Of a stretch of 64,000 bases of DNA, positions 1-11,744 are shown one piece after another. The DNA is taken from NCBI GenBank assembly GCA_012861695.1, contig JAAOOA010000103.1, positions 62,001 through 126,000 on the forward strand. The letters run 5' to 3'. This DNA is from Trematomus loennbergii. Taxonomy: Eukaryota > Chordata > Actinopteri > Perciformes > Nototheniidae. The translations under genes and the position numbers were made by a program. Every line of letters starts with the position of its first letter. The stretch's first letter is position 1. Below the pieces are notes generated by a model, which worked only from the letters and a program-made list of their open reading frames with translations, was not told the origin of the DNA and made no database searches.

Positions 1-1
1 G

Positions 2-163
2 GAGGACAAGATGCTCACCTCGATGGAGCGCCAGGCAGAAGTGTTCAAGCAGCAGATGGAGCGCCAGCAGCACCAGGATGAAGTGTGGGCGCTGCGCCAT
101 GAGGAAGCGTCGGCTGACACTTTATTTACATTTAAAATTGTTCTATTTAATGTTATGTCTTGA
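2..163 (+). pseudogene. Myb/SANT-like protein of Harbinger element, C-terminal coiled-coil exon (partial)
   Basis: This frame is open from base 2 to a TGA at 161-163. It encodes a Gln/Glu/Met-rich amphipathic helix (segments MLTSMERQAEVFKQQMERQ and QHQDEVWALRHEEAS), typical of the C-terminal coiled coil of the Myb/SANT-like DNA-binding protein carried by Harbinger transposons. It matches the last exon of the fuller copy at 15757-17240. The upstream exons are outside the window, so whether this copy was ever functional cannot be judged. The tail after the coiled coil reads through AT-rich sequence and is probably not original coding sequence. Confidence 0.5.
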
Positions 164-759
164 GAGTTGAAGTAAAAAGATATGATTCTACACTGTATTG
201 AAGTAAACATGTATTGTTTGAACTGTTTTAGGTAATCACAAACGGGTTTTGATAAGTCACTTAGAATAGGAATGTTATTCTTACTTTCAAACTCACTGAT
301 CCAGAGATTCTGTGTTTCAACACACCAACATCCTTCTTATCATCCATAAAAGCCAGATGCGGTCATTAAGTCGTTAAAAGACATCGTTAAATAGGTGGAG
401 AAGAGTTTAAATGTCTGAAGGAGGATAGTTTAGGTGAAAATATCCCCTGGGAAAGGAATGTAGAGTAAGATAAGGTAAAGATAACATTGACTTTTGACCT
501 GGTGTGGTTTGGGATCTCACTCTCTGGTCAGACCTCTGATTGAACCCGGCCAGAAGCGAATCCAGCCAGTCAGGGCACTTGGGGAGGTGGTCAGTTTAAA
601 CAGCTCCTCCCAGGGGCTCTCTAATTCGCTTGGGAGAAAAATGGGAAGGAAGACTCGACAAATCTCCGCCCCAAAAGTAGATAGAAATACTGATGTTTGT
701 GTGTGTAAAAATGCTTTTGTTTTACTCATCTTCCCCAGCCTCACCAGCCTCACCCAGCT
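164..759. other. No recognisable gene; old repeat-derived sequence
   Basis: Short ORFs occur on both strands (for example around 494-922) but show no domain, no conserved motif and no repeat elsewhere in the window. I see nothing further here. Confidence 0.4.
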
Positions 760-1248
760 GTGGTGTGTCTGTTCTCTTTCTTCTCAATTTTGGATGTGGC
801 CCAGGAGGAAGCGCAGCCACTTCAAGACACTGGTACGGGCCTACGTGCTGACGACACGACCGTCATCGGCCAGATCACAGACGGCGACGAGACGGCGTAC
901 AGAGAGGAGGTCGAAAACCTGACATCTTGGTGCCAGGATAACAACCTCCATCTCAACGTCAGCAAAACCAAGGAGCTGATTGTGGACTACAGGAAGCAGC
1001 AGGGAGAGGGACACGCCCCCATCGCCATCAATGGGACTACGGTGGAGAGAGTCAGCAGCTTCAGGTTCCTCTGTGTCCATCACGGACACGGCTGCATCAC
1101 GGCCTGGTACGGCAGCTGCACCGCCCTTAATCGTAAGGCTTTACAGAGGGTGGTGAAAACTGCACAGAACATCACCAGGACGGAGCTGCCATCCATGGAG
1201 GAGCTTTACTCCCAGCGGCTCAGGAAGAAAGCCCTCAGTTTATGTTAA
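760..1248 (+). pseudogene. Rex1-type LINE reverse transcriptase fragment
   Basis: The open frame contains LRADDTTVIGQITDGDE followed by LTSWCQDNNLHLNVSKTKEL, the catalytic ADD box and following segment of Rex1/Babar-clade non-LTR reverse transcriptases common in teleosts. Further on, CITAWYGSCTALNRKALQRV and the ELPSMEELYSQRLRKKA region correspond to the C-terminal thumb and tail. The upstream RT fingers and palm are missing. The join SSFRFL-CVHHGHGCITAWYG lacks the roughly 50-60 residues usually found between these motifs. It is therefore a 5'-truncated, internally deleted remnant without an endonuclease. Residues before about codon 20 do not fit the family. Confidence 0.75.
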
Positions 1249-2676
1249 TGTTAGAAATGTTTTGGCACATTTGTTCCTATTCTGCTAATGGTATATTGCA
1301 GGATATTTAAGTTTCCCATGTACTTTTTAAATTAATAATAGTATGTTCATCTTGATGTTTAACTTGTAATATTGTAATCATCTTAGTTAGAAATGCTGTT
1401 TCCACCCCAACCTCTGCTGCTGAATGATTTTATATATTGTTACTGAATGCGCTTGTCTTTGATATTATAATGATTACACCAGAAAGTCACTCTTTGTGAG
1501 ATTTATTTTTTCACATTTTTCCCAGCCACAAGATGATTTCATTCATTGGAGGCCTCAAAGCTGGGTGAAGGTATTGATGCACGGATCAATGCAATCCTTT
1601 ACAACAGCATTCCACTATGGTTGGGGATGTCTGTAAAAAAAGGAGAAATAATCTTAAACAAAACAAGTGTCGCAATATAGGGAAACAAACTGTGACAAAA
1701 ACATATCAATTAGTTCAGAATCAGAATACATTTACATTATTACAGCAGAAAAGAGCCAAAGACAGCCTAATGTTACTTAAAGTATGCATACAAAAAGTAT
1801 TAAAGATTAAAAACAAGAAATTATAATAAAAACAGTTACACATTTTACAAAATACACATCCTGTAACAGTTTGGAGGATTTAGCAGCCAGGTATATTACA
1901 CAGTTTTAGCGGCATATATATATATATACACATGGTTGGTATTTAACAACAAGGGGTGTTGTACTGTGTGATATTGGTATTTATGGAAACATTTTACACC
2001 TTTCCTTCAAGTATTATACGTTTTAGTTACTTGTTGGGTACTTAACATGAATAATCACAGTTACTATCCTTTTACTCCATCACATTTCAAAGAGAAATAG
2101 GCTATTGTTATTTTAACTCCACCACAGTAATCCATCATCAGCTTTACTTTTTAGATAAAGATTTAAATCACAATTGATCATAACTCAAAATACATATATT
2201 TTTATATATTACCAAGTGGTTTCATGTAGGCTACAACCCACACAAGTTTCATGCTAAATTAAGCTCTGTTGCTTGGATATCACTAGATCCTGTTACATCA
2301 GCGTAATATAAAAGTACATAACGACTGATGTGTAAATTAGCATAATTACTAGCTAGCCGCTAGCTGCTAACTGCCGCCTCGTCGTTAATATCAAATCCAT
2401 CATAACAACCCATTACCATGCTGTCATGAACGCGCGGTGCTGTTACGTGTACGCAAATTGACGTGCTTGATGTGAACGAGCATTTTGGGGGGCATGTTTA
2501 AAGTTGCGCATGCGCTATGAGCGCACATACGGGTACTTCTCAGGCATGCCGGGTAATCTGTGACGTTTCGCTCTCTCAAAAGTTGGGCCATTTTGTCATC
2601 ATGCGCGATTGAGCAACTCTCATAGGAATGAATGAGGCCCCGCCTCCCACGCTGTATCCAGTTCTTATTATACATC
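1249..2676. other. AT-rich non-coding stretch, no gene recognised
   Basis: AT-rich sequence with a short TA run near 1913-1930. An ORF at 1617-1826 and one on the minus strand at 2424-2831 have no recognisable features. From about 2420 the composition becomes GC-richer and CpG-bearing, which suggests the subterminal part of a further DNA element, but I could not pair any termini. Confidence 0.35.
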
Positions 2677-3079
2677 CATGGTGTGAACGCGATCTGTACT
2701 AAGTGCCCTGGGGTTAAAAGCGCCGGGGCTCTTAGTGCCGAACTAAGTACAGGAAAGTACTTGGTGTGAACGCGGCTATTGTTCTTACTGGACCCACACT
2801 GAAACAAATAATTTATAACCTTCAGGTACACAATGCAAAATCAGAAGCAAGTTCTGCTATACAACTCTCACAGTATATGTTTATATACACCCCTGCCTCC
2901 AAACGCATGTGTACTTCAGGTTAGCGGCCAGTGGTCATTGTTTACTGTTCTTGTGTTGAAAGGTGCTTTATAAATTAACTTGCCTTACCTGGCTTTGATG
3001 CTCTGATATCGTCCAATATCCTGGACATATTGATGCTTAAGCATACTTAGGAAGTACAAAAGTATTAAGAAAAACCACA

Positions 3080-4010
3080 TTTATAAAATCTGTTGGCATG
3101 CATTCATTCAATACCTGGCACTATTTACTCCTAACCTGTTGACTTTATGTGTGACAGTCGACCAGGATGTTCCATGTTTACCAGAGCCACCCTTATTTAA
3201 CAATTGAGAGGTTTGTATGTCTAGTTAATTGTTGCTCATCTGACTTGATGTCACAATACTGTTTTCATAATAACGAGTAACGACACGCACTTTTGATCCA
3301 GTTCATTGGATATCAAATCAAAATCAAATCAAATATTTTACTAATCACTACCCCCTCAAATGGAAATATGTGTTTACATAATGGTGACCAAACCGTTTGA
3401 GACCCACTGAGATAACTTAGACTAAGTTAATTATCTAAACACTCAGAGAGTCCTTAATGATGTGAAATATAAACAACCCTTAAAGCAGACTTTAGTTACA
3501 CCTGAGTAAAATTCAGGGAAAGGTGATTGTCAAGTGCCAACAATCAGGAGAGATATTTGATAGTTGGTGCTTGAGAAGACTAAACATTTATCTGCAGATC
3601 TCTATAAAGTATATTCATTACTCGTTATGCTCTACTAATACTTAATTAAAAACTGTATATAATGGCTATTTTGCACATCCCTTTCAAGATCTTTTAAGGT
3701 TTATTGACATATCATATACACAACTATGTTGAAGTTATACAATGAATGAAAAACTTGGGTCACAGGTTCCTCAACAGTGGAACCAAGACATCTATCAATA
3801 TGTGTGTATACTTCCACCATTAAACTGTCAAATTCTGCATATTCTTATACTATCTACATACATAAGAGTATAATTAATGTGTATAATATCAGTTAAAATA
3901 AGTGCTTCAACACAGTTAACATTGCAGGAAAGCAATATATTAGACGGTAACTTTGTCAGGTTTAATATTTATGTGTAGATAGATACCCCCAAAGCTTTTT
4001 TCTTATTTAA
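3080..4010 (+). repeat. Internal repeat blocks, first occurrence in unit A
   Basis: Two blocks occur twice within the unit. About 3080-3320 recurs at 4679-4906, and 3345-4010 recurs at 6870-7376 plus 8686-8848, where it is split by a hAT insertion. The unsplit copy here shows the empty target CTATCTAC. A (AATCA)n-like stretch sits at about 3310-3340. A short L2-like 3' tail fragment (AACTTGCCTTACC) lies just upstream near 2980. Confidence 0.75.
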
Positions 4011-4352
4011 CACTAGAACCGCCAGAGATTTTTTATACCTAAAACCGCCACCTGGGTCAAATTGACCCGCTATTAGAATGCATTGATTTTCAAGGTAAAA
4101 TGTTCTTTTATTGAACAGTGAGTTTTATCGCACAGGGATGAAACGTATACCAATATAATCTGTGGACTCTGAGGGCTCAACATTATAAATGGCCCGCTGG
4201 CCCGGAAGTATTATTTAGACACCGCGGCCAGCATAACGTACTTTCAACTCGCCCCACAGCTGTTTGCTGCGGAGCACAGCGCGAGCAGTCTCCCTACAGA
4301 CTGTGTCTGTGTCTGTGTCTGTGTCTGTGTCTGTGTCTGTGTCTGTGTCTGT

Positions 4353-4400
<48 letters not shown>

Positions 4401-4615
4401 AACTATAACTATCTATCAATATATCTATCCATCTATCTCTCTCTCTCAATCTATCTCTCAATCTATAAGGAACCGCAGTAGACAAAAGGCGTTGCTATAG
4501 CAACACGTCATGTTTATATGAAAAGGGGTGGGGTCAATATGACCGCTGGGCGGAAATAGGTATAAATGGCAATTTTTTGGGCGATTTCTTCGATCTGACT
4601 TCATATTGACAATTT
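4011..4615. mobile_element. piggyBac-like non-autonomous element (unit A)
   Basis: It begins directly after a TTAA (4007-4010) with CACTAGAACCGCCAGAG. An inner subterminal block, GGGTCAAATTGACCC with TATACCTAAAACCGCC, is matched in inverted orientation near the right end (GGGGTCAATATGACC, GGCGGAAATAGGTATA). The second copy of the host block (8840-8848) has the TTAA without the element. The right boundary is uncertain: a TTAA occurs at 4616-4619, but the last bases are not a good inverse of the left end. No coding sequence. Confidence 0.55.
4303..4470 (+). repeat. Compound microsatellite (TGTGTC)n(CT)n(ATCT)n
   Basis: Pure hexamer CTGTGT repeats run into an uninterrupted CT tract and then interrupted ATCT/ATCA repeats. 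The allele in unit B (19960-20130) has a shorter hexamer part and a much longer CT part. ORFs through it are low-complexity artefacts. Confidence 0.95.
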
Positions 4616-5214
4616 TTAACAACATAGGGTGCTACATAACACACTTTCAGGAAAAGTCACGGACTAGAAAAACCACATTTATAAAATCTGTTGGCAAATA
4701 CCTGGCACTATTTACTCCTAACCTGTTGACTTTATGTGTGACAGTCGACCAGGATGTTCCATGTTTACCAGAGCCACCCTTATTTAACAATTGAGAGGTT
4801 TGTATGTCTAGTTAATTGTTGCTCATCTGACTCGATGTCACAATACTGTTTTCATAATAATGAGTAACGACACGCACTTTTGATCGAGTTCATTGGATAT
4901 CAAATAGAATAGAATAAATAACAACACAAAACACCAACATCAGTCAAATTGTTGCTTAAAACATTGGTATCGACTGAGAAATGTCACAATGGTGCATCTC
5001 TAATATAGTTTTTAAATATGCAAACAGTTACTATATGCACATGCCAAATAAATACAGAAGTTGAGGTTTATTTCCCATAAACAGGCAAATAGTTCAAGTT
5101 TTTGCTTTTTCGCTTCAACAACTATAGAATTGGAGGGATGAAACCTCTTTAATGGTCACACATGCAGAGCACATAGCACACGCAGTGGCATTTGTTCTCT
5201 GCTTTTAACGCATC

Positions 5215-5370
5215 CTAGTACTAGGAGCAATGGACAGCTATTATACAGCGCCTGGGGAGCAATGGGGAGTGAGGGGGTGGGGGGTGGGTTGTCCGGTGAC
5301 TTGCTCAAGGGCACCACGGCAGGGCCCAGGATGTGAACTGAGACCTCTCCAAGTACCAGTCCACAACTCC
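5215..5370. repeat. Dispersed repeat fragment upstream of L2
   Basis: A GC-richer block with a G-rich core (around 5268-5290) and TGCTCAAGGGCACCACGGCA. It recurs at 28870-29025 and resembles a motif I recognise as widely dispersed in fish genomes. I cannot assign its class. It abuts the 5' end of the L2 fragment. Confidence 0.5.
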
Positions 5371-5422
5371 TCCAAAGAAAGATGATAGTCATGAGTTTGC
5401 TTCTTTACTTTCCTTTCAACAG

Positions 5423-5950
5423 TCACATTAAAACAATTACTAAATCAGCCTACTATCACCTAAAGAATATATCGAGGATTAAAAGACTAATGTCACAGCA
5501 GGATTTGGAAAAACTTGTCCATGCTTTTATCTTCAGTAGACTCGACTACTGTAATGGTGTCTTTACAGGTCTCACTAAAAAAATCTATACCTCACTAACA
5601 CTAAGAAAGTGGATCACATCACTCCAGTTCTCAAGTCTTTACACTGGCTTCCTGTCTGTCAAATAATTTATTTCAAAATACTGCTGCTGGTTTATAAAGC
5701 TTTGAATGGTTTAGGCCCAAAATACATGTCTGACCTACTGCTAAATGATGAACCATCCAGAACTCTCAGGTCTTCAGGGACTGGTCAGCTTTCTGTCCCC
5801 AGAGTCAGGACTAAACATGGAGAAGCAGCGTTCAGTTATTATGCTCCAAATATCTGGAACAAACTCCCAGAAACCTGCAGGTCCGCTGCAACTCTGACTA
5901 CTTTTAAATCCAGGCTGAAGACTTTTCTTTTTGCCGCTGCTTTTAATTGA
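5423..5950 (+). pseudogene. L2 reverse transcriptase C-terminal fragment
   Basis: Two overlapping frames encode the C-terminal part of the L2 ORF2 protein. The first has SAYYHLKNISRIKRLMSQQD and LVHAFIFSRLDYCNGVFTGL. The second has LKSLHWLPVC, FKILLLVYKALNGLGPKYMS and the ending LKTFLFAAAFN. Compared with 59565-61390 there is an internal deletion after LTKK (the segment with SIRKLQLIQNAAARVLTNT is reduced to IYTSLT) plus a frameshift. The RT palm with its YADD box and the whole N-terminus are absent, so it cannot be active. Confidence 0.8.
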
Positions 5951-6074
5951 ACTATCATATCTTAAACTGCACTGTAGCTTTTATCCATGTATTTTTCTTT
6001 TAATGTTAATTTTAATATCTTGGCTTTTTAATGACTGTTTTTAAATGCCATTTTGCCGCTGGTTTTAATTGATA

Positions 6075-6485
6075 TATTCAGGCTTATTATTTTTAGGGTT
6101 AAAGTCCCTACGTGTATTGGGGTTAAAGTCCCCCATAGGAGGTTAAAGTCATTATTGGGGTTAAAGTCCCCTACGTTTGCTGTTTTGGTTTCAAGACCCT
6201 GGTTCGCGGAGGACACCAAAAAAGTCCCAGAAAAGACAACTTAAACTTAACTAATGTGCATTTATAAATAGAGGAATAGTTTTGGCGAAAACTAAAAAGG
6301 TACCATGGGGTACAGGAATTCGTTTTGGTTTCAAGACCCTGGTTCACGGAGGATACCAAGAAAAGTCCTAGAAAGACAAGGTAAACTTAACTATGTGCAT
6401 TTAAAAATAAAAAAGAGGAATAGTTTCGGCGAAAACTAAAAGGTACCATGGGGTCAGATTATAATTTTCCAAAGGGGGGTTCGTT
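6075..6485 (+). repeat. Tandem repeats inside L2 3' UTR
   Basis: Four copies of a GGTTAAAGTCCCC-like 13-mer (about 6096-6175) precede a roughly 135-bp unit with GGTTTCAAGACCCTGGTTC, present twice here (about 6186-6320 and 6323-6455). Unit B carries only one copy of the longer unit (29846-29990), so copy number changed after or during duplication. No gene. Confidence 0.7.
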
Positions 6486-6869
6486 CAGATGTGTGTATCT
6501 CACACTGCACTGTAACTGTGATTCATGTATCTTTGCTTTTAAATTAGTGTTTTTAAATGCCATTTTATATCATTGCTTTTAAATGAGTGTTTTTAGATAT
6601 CATTTCATAATATGTTTCTTAAATGCTATTAATGTCTTTCATTTTTGTAAAGCACTTTAATTGCCTTGTGTTGAAATGTGCTATATAAATCAACTTGCCT
6701 TGCCTTGCCTATATTTACAGCATTGCTGCCCATAGTGATAGCCCTATAGTTTAAATCTACTACCCAAAAATAAACATATGGACATGGGTTACTATTTAAA
6801 AAAATTGTAAATGTATTTAGGAACCTATCCATGTGATTTTAAGTGGGGGTGGACCTCAAATCCTCTACC

Positions 6870-7376
6870 CCCTCAAATGGAAATATGTGTTTACATAAAT
6901 GGTGACCAAACCGTTTGAGACCCACTGAGATAACTTAGACTAAGTTAATTATCTAAACACTCAGAGAGTCCTTAATGATGTGAAATATAAACAACCCTTA
7001 AAGCAGACTTTAGTTACACCTGAGTAAAATTCAGGGAAAGGTGATTGTCAAGTGCCAACAATCAGGAGAGATATTTGATAGTTGGTGCTTGAGAAGACTA
7101 AACATTTATCTGCAGATCTCTATAAAGTATATTCATTACTCGTTATTCTCTACTAATAGTTAATTAAAAACTGTATATAATGGCTATTTTGCACATCCCT
7201 TTCAAGATTTTTTAAGGTTTATTGACATATCATATACACAACTATGTTGAAGTTATGCAATGAGTGAAAAACTTGGGTCACAGGTTCCTCAACAGTGGAA
7301 CCAAGACATCTATCAATATGTGTGTATACTTCCACCATTAAACTGTCAAATTCTGCACATTTCTTATACTATCAAC
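6870..7376 (+). repeat. Internal repeat block, second occurrence (left half)
   Basis: Second copy of block 3345-3870. The insertion of the hAT at 7377 separates it from its right half at 8686-8848. Unit B keeps about 410 extra bases (30379-30790) just upstream that are deleted here. Confidence 0.8.
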
Positions 7377-7710
7377 CAGAGATGGAGTACTCGAGTCCTG
7401 GACTCGGACTCGAGTCGGACTCCAGTGTCGATTTTCGGGACTCGCGCACTGATTGACGCGACTCGGACTTGGACTCGTGAATTCTCGCGCACGATGACTT
7501 GGACTCGGAGTCGTGAATTCTGGCGTACGATGACTTGGACTCGAACTCGTGAATTTTTCGCCCAAGATGACTCGGACTCGACTTGTACATTTACGCTCCG
7601 ACTTGGACTCGCACTCGAGCAAGTTTTCTCTGGAGTCTGATGTCCTCTATCCTGGCGTGTGCACCTGCGAGGCGAGTTCACGTACTGGGCCCCGCTATTC
7701 CAGTCTAAAG

Positions 7711-7833
7711 ATGTCTAGAGACACACCCCGCATCGTGCTGTATGCTTTCACACAACATTCTGCTTCCACATTGGAAAAGAGCAACGCAAAATGCTCGTTA
7801 TGTGGAAGAAATATTGAAGAGAAGGCTCCGTAA
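7711..7833 (+). pseudogene. hAT transposase N-terminal BED-finger remnant
   Basis: A 40-codon frame from ATG to TAA ends in KSNAKCSLCGRNIEEKAP. The C-x2-C pair after an aromatic-rich lead fits the first half of a BED zinc finger, the usual N-terminal DNA-binding domain of hAT transposases. The His pair that should follow is missing because of the stop. The same frame is kept in unit B at 31639-31761. Confidence 0.45.
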
Positions 7834-7935
7834 CACATTACTCTAAGGATCGAGTTCAGACATATCTAGGCTGTCTTGAACACTATCATCAGAGAAACGT
7901 GATCTAATCAATAAATAAAGATTCAGCCGATAACA

Positions 7936-7999
7936 CGAAAACACATGGCTACTTAACATGCAGAATGACGTCATTTTGCATGCTAAGTAGCCATGTGCT
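7936..7999. repeat. Hairpin: 20-bp inverted repeat inside the hAT
   Basis: CACATGGCTACTTAACATGCA is mirrored, after a 15-base spacer that contains TGACGTCA in unit A, by TGCATGCTAAGTAGCCATGTG. The stem has one mismatch. In unit B (31868-31925) the stem is kept and the spacer is shorter. Confidence 0.7.
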
Positions 8000-8369
8000 T
8001 TCTGGGGCTTAATCTTCATCAGTAAACCGATTTAACCGGTAAAAGTTCCTTCAAAATAAGAGTCCCGATCTTATTACTATCAAAATAAAAGTGCAAAACA
8101 AAAACTTTACCATAGGAAAATATTGGCATACAAATATAATCACTTCTCATTTTAAATATAGTTAGACATATTATAGGTAATTTACAATAATAATAATAAT
8201 ATTAATATTAGTAATAAGCTTTATATTTGTATAGTACTATTACAAGAATTGTAGCCAAACTCGCTTCACAGCAGTTCAATAGACAGATTAGTATAACATG
8301 ACAGGATAAAAGCAATGTAGAGGAGCAGCTACATTTCAACACATATATCCACGAAGATTAATACATGAA

Positions 8370-8660
8370 GACTTGTGACTCTGATTTGACTTGGACTCTT
8401 CTTAGGTGACTCGGACTTGGACTCGGACTCGAACACAGGTAATGATGACTCGGAATCGGACTCGACTCGGACACTCGTTGGGTGACTCGGACTTGGACTC
8501 GGACTCGAACACAGGTAATGATGACTCGGACTCGGACTCGACTCGGACACTCCTTGGGTGACTCGGACTTGGACTCGGACTCGACTACGACTCTCCCTTG
8601 GTGACTCGGACTTGGACTCGGACTCGAAGAGTGGTGACTCGAGAGTGACTTGGACTCGTG
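8370..8660 (+). repeat. GACTCGGACT tandem array (right subterminal region)
   Basis: Near-tandem GACTCGGACTTGGACTCGGA repeats with a higher-order unit of about 72 bp (GTGACTCGG...ACACAGGTAATGAT...), present twice here and once in unit B. ORFs through it encode Ser/Pro/Arg-rich low-complexity peptides that are by-products of the repeat. Confidence 0.85.
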
Positions 8661-8693
8661 AATTGGTGACTTGACTACAACACTGCTATCTAC

Positions 8694-11600
8694 ATACATA
8701 AGAGTATAATTTATGTGTATAATATCAGTTAAAATAAGTGCTTCAACACAGTTAACATTGCAGGAAAGCAATATATTAGATGGTAACTTTGTCAGGCTTA
8801 ATATTTATGTGTAGATAGATACCCCCAAAGCTTTTTTCTTATTTAAAAGAAGACCTTAACCTAAAGTATTCTTTAATGTGTTAATAAAGGTTAATTAGTT
8901 TGTCTGTTTTGCACATCCTCATATTAATATCTTTGTACATCCGGCACTAAACTGTTTTATTATAGAGATCACTTACAGTATCTTCTTGATTTTTTATATT
9001 CTATATTTCTATCATTGGCCTTCTACTTTCACCCTATGAAAGTATGTACTCTTAATATTTTTTCATCAAATAACATTATTCAACAAAAATAACATTATTC
9101 AACAAAAATAATTAAATAACGTGCTTTAACCACTAGACGGTGCACACAAGGTACACACAGCATACTAATAATAAATTTGTATTATTAGTGTAGGATACTT
9201 ATGTATGTATAACATCTGAAGATGTGTACTTTTATTCATGTTTTTACATAATTTTACAGGTTATTGCTATACTATTTCTCATGTTTTACTTCTACACATT
9301 AATATCTGATTTGTAAAACATCACAACAGAACGGTATATCCGTCATTTAATGGTAAGCTATTGAAATTGTGATTCCATAGATGTGTCTCCCATCACCCAA
9401 ATCCCCTGACTATTCTCTCAACTCAGTATTTACATTCTTATATTCAAAGAAAATCAGTAATATCTTTAAAAACTACAAGTCCTTTTCTATCAGCTGTGCA
9501 CCGTTATGGTGTAAATATAACCTATCTACCAATTGGATCAAATATAAAAGTCAGCCGAATTAGTATTGATACTGCAAGGAGACGTATTTTGTGAAAAGAA
9601 ATGTAAGATGTTGTTTAATTGTTGATATATTTATGATCCACGTCACGTATTCAGTTTTGGCAGCAGTTCTTCCAGTTTGTCCAGAAGTCTTCTCATCAGG
9701 GCTCTATAAATAAAGAACTACGGCAGATGTGTAATATTTAATGCAGCCGTACCGTGTATTACAATGCCGTTATGAGATGACTTCCAAAGAGAAAAGCAAG
9801 AACACTCGGAATAAAGTATTATTTTTTTTTTTAAATGTTTTCGGATTTCACATCGCATAAACACCATCTCCCAACGTGCATTGCGGCTAAACCATCCAAT
9901 CAGCGAGCTGAGGATCTGTAATGAGAGTTCACATTTATGCTACATTGAAGGGTGGAATTGACTACACATCTTCAGAAACATAATAATTTGAGGTGCAATA
10001 AACGACACAGCAGCTTTTTGGCATGTTAAAACTATTATTTTCTGCCTCGCAGCTGGCGAAATTACAGCCTCGCCTACTGATTTTAATTTAACCATAGAAT
10101 ATCGAGCCCGATCGTCTATTTCAAATCATAGACTGTATAAAGTTTCAAATGTGTGCTCTAAAATGATATTTATAAATGACTATTATCATTATTATAAGCA
10201 AGACAATAAATTGCGAAGATATGTAGAAAATAAACGTATTTAAGATACGTTCATAACAAACGTAACGTGGGAGAAAATACGTTTCTAGCTAAACGTAATT
10301 GAGAATAGGGGTGGGCGATACCACAAAATCTGGATTCGATCCGATACCAAGTATTTCAGGGCCAGTATCGCCGATACCGATACTTTTTTAAATGAAAAGC
10401 TTCTTATGTACTTTCATATAGGGGAGAGCTGCATGACATGATTTTTTAGCTGAATGCATCAAAAAAGACTAAATCTGAATTCATTTTCATGATTAAAGAC
10501 AGGACAGTTTATAGACAAATAAACGTTTTACTTTTGCAAATTTAAAGTGCAAGCATGAAAAATAACAATACAAAGTGGCCACAGTAGCGAACTGCCTTCT
10601 TGCACACATCACAGGGTTGGAAAAAACGTATCACAAATTGTGACTTTACATGCAGACTGATTAACTGTGGGGTGTAGATTTAACTATAGATTCACCAAGT
10701 TTAAATAAATGGTCTTTTTATACTGTGTATAATAAAAAATGGGCACAGGTCAGTAGTTGGAGAAATACGGAGCAGAACTATAAAACTGATTCCCATTGGA
10801 AGAATACACTAATTTGTTTCAGAAGCAAAATGGAAAGATTAGTAAATATGACATGGATCCTTTTCCTCATCAAGCAAGCATGTCTACAAGCATGTCTACA
10901 TGTCAACCATTAAATAAGAAAACTATAAACTTTTATTGGCTAAGTGTGCATACACTATTTATTTTTTCTGACAAAGTCAAAAGGAAGGCTTTCTCTGAAG
11001 AAGAACCAGATGCTACATTATAAAAAGGTCAATGTTGGTAAGGTAACCTTGCTTTTGTAACATGCAATTCTAGCACGTGTGGATTGTGCTATTGTATCAC
11101 TAAAGATTAAAAAGGCAGTCTTGTGGGTGTGTTTTATTTAATTTACTCACATAAGATCCGGGTTTCATTGGAGAGGCGTGAGGTAGAGGACACGTAAACC
11201 CTGAAAGGCCAGAAAACCTCCAGTTTAAAAGTTTTCTCACATGGTGTGAATAGACTGTGTTTCCAGCAGAGGGAAGCACAGACAACAGTCTGCTATGATA
11301 TGACTTTATTTTTACTTTATGACAAATTCTTCGACTTAATAATTGTATAACAACCTTTACTATGGTTTTCTCTACCTTCTTATGATGTACTATACTATAC
11401 TTTTTTGAATTTGTTTTAATATTTAAAAAAAAAATCAAATGTTATCACATGTCTTTCTGTGAGTTGATTAATTTCACTTAAAAATCTGCTGAAGGACCTG
11501 CAAGCTCATTCAAGCAAGGGAGCAGATGGACTGTGACTACAACAGAGGATATACTGTATTTCTTCACACATTGACATGGCACAAGACTGACAATTCAACG

Positions 11601-11740
11601 GAAAGGAAAATAACCAGTTACAGGATCTGTCATAACTTTTCGGAAAAAATGTGTTTTAATTAAACCCCAAAAACTTTTATTGAGATTCCCTTTTTGCTTG
11701 ATTTTCGCAACAGTGTCTGTGAATATACAAAACAGGGACA
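8694..11740. other. AT-rich intergenic DNA of unit A, no gene
   Basis: Includes the right half of the internal block (8686-8848), a short direct repeat AACATTATTCAACAAAAAT (9070-9115), and at 10310-10395 a fragment starting GGGGTGGGCGATACC that resembles the end of a fish hAT-type transposon, without a partner end nearby. The small ORFs at 9381, 10725 and 10796 are conserved in unit B only because the DNA is duplicated. They show no domain. Confidence 0.5.
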
Positions 11741-11744
11741 TATT

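Larger units (their letters stand above)
1..2777 (+). mobile_element. Harbinger-like element 1, right part, cut by window start
   Basis: The first 163 bases are nearly identical to 17081-17243 inside the complete Harbinger-like element at 15462-18410. The last hundred bases (about 2677-2777) match that element's right end, finishing in the terminal sequence GGTGTGAACGCGGCT. Between these two parts (164-2676) the sequence does not match the other copy and includes a Rex1 LINE remnant, so the element has been heavily invaded or replaced. The left end lies outside the window. The right end abuts tandem unit A exactly as element 2 abuts unit B. Confidence 0.6.
5423..6715 (+). mobile_element. L2-type LINE, 5'-truncated copy (unit A)
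   Basis: Aligns with the 3' part of the much longer L2 at 59518-61586 from AGTCACATTAAAACA onward. It ends in an L2-type 3' tail (CACTTTAATTGCCTTGTG, then tandem TTGCC). A 400-bp block of unrelated tandem repeats (about 6075-6485) interrupts its 3' UTR. The unit B counterpart is at 29080-30232. Confidence 0.8.
7377..8685. mobile_element. hAT element with GACTCG subterminal arrays (unit A)
   Basis: Bounded by imperfect terminal inverted repeats (CAGAGATGGAGTACTCGAGTC on the left; inverse of the right end CAGTGTTGTAGTCAAGTC). It is flanked by an 8-bp target duplication, CTATCAAC (7369-7376) and CTATCTAC (8686-8693); the empty site CTATCTAC is preserved in the first copy of the host block near 3860. 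Both ends carry dense arrays of GACTCGGACTTGG-like repeats. A short BED-finger-like ORF lies inside, but there is no transposase catalytic domain, so it is non-autonomous. The copy in unit B (31291-32543) has one fewer array unit. Confidence 0.85.

Noticed and set aside
5156..5426. Minus-strand ORFs repeated at 28813-29083
   Set aside because: Duplicated because they lie in the tandem units. The sequence is a dispersed repeat plus the L2 5' junction.
8370..8660. Regularly spaced repeats considered as a CRISPR-like array
   Set aside because: This is eukaryotic DNA with degenerate units and no unique spacers of constant length, and it lies within a transposon end.
7338..8771. Long Ser/Arg/Pro-rich ORFs resembling SR proteins (also 31252-32557)
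   Set aside because: They are translations of the GACTCGGACT repeat in several frames of both strands and occur only within the hAT subterminal arrays.
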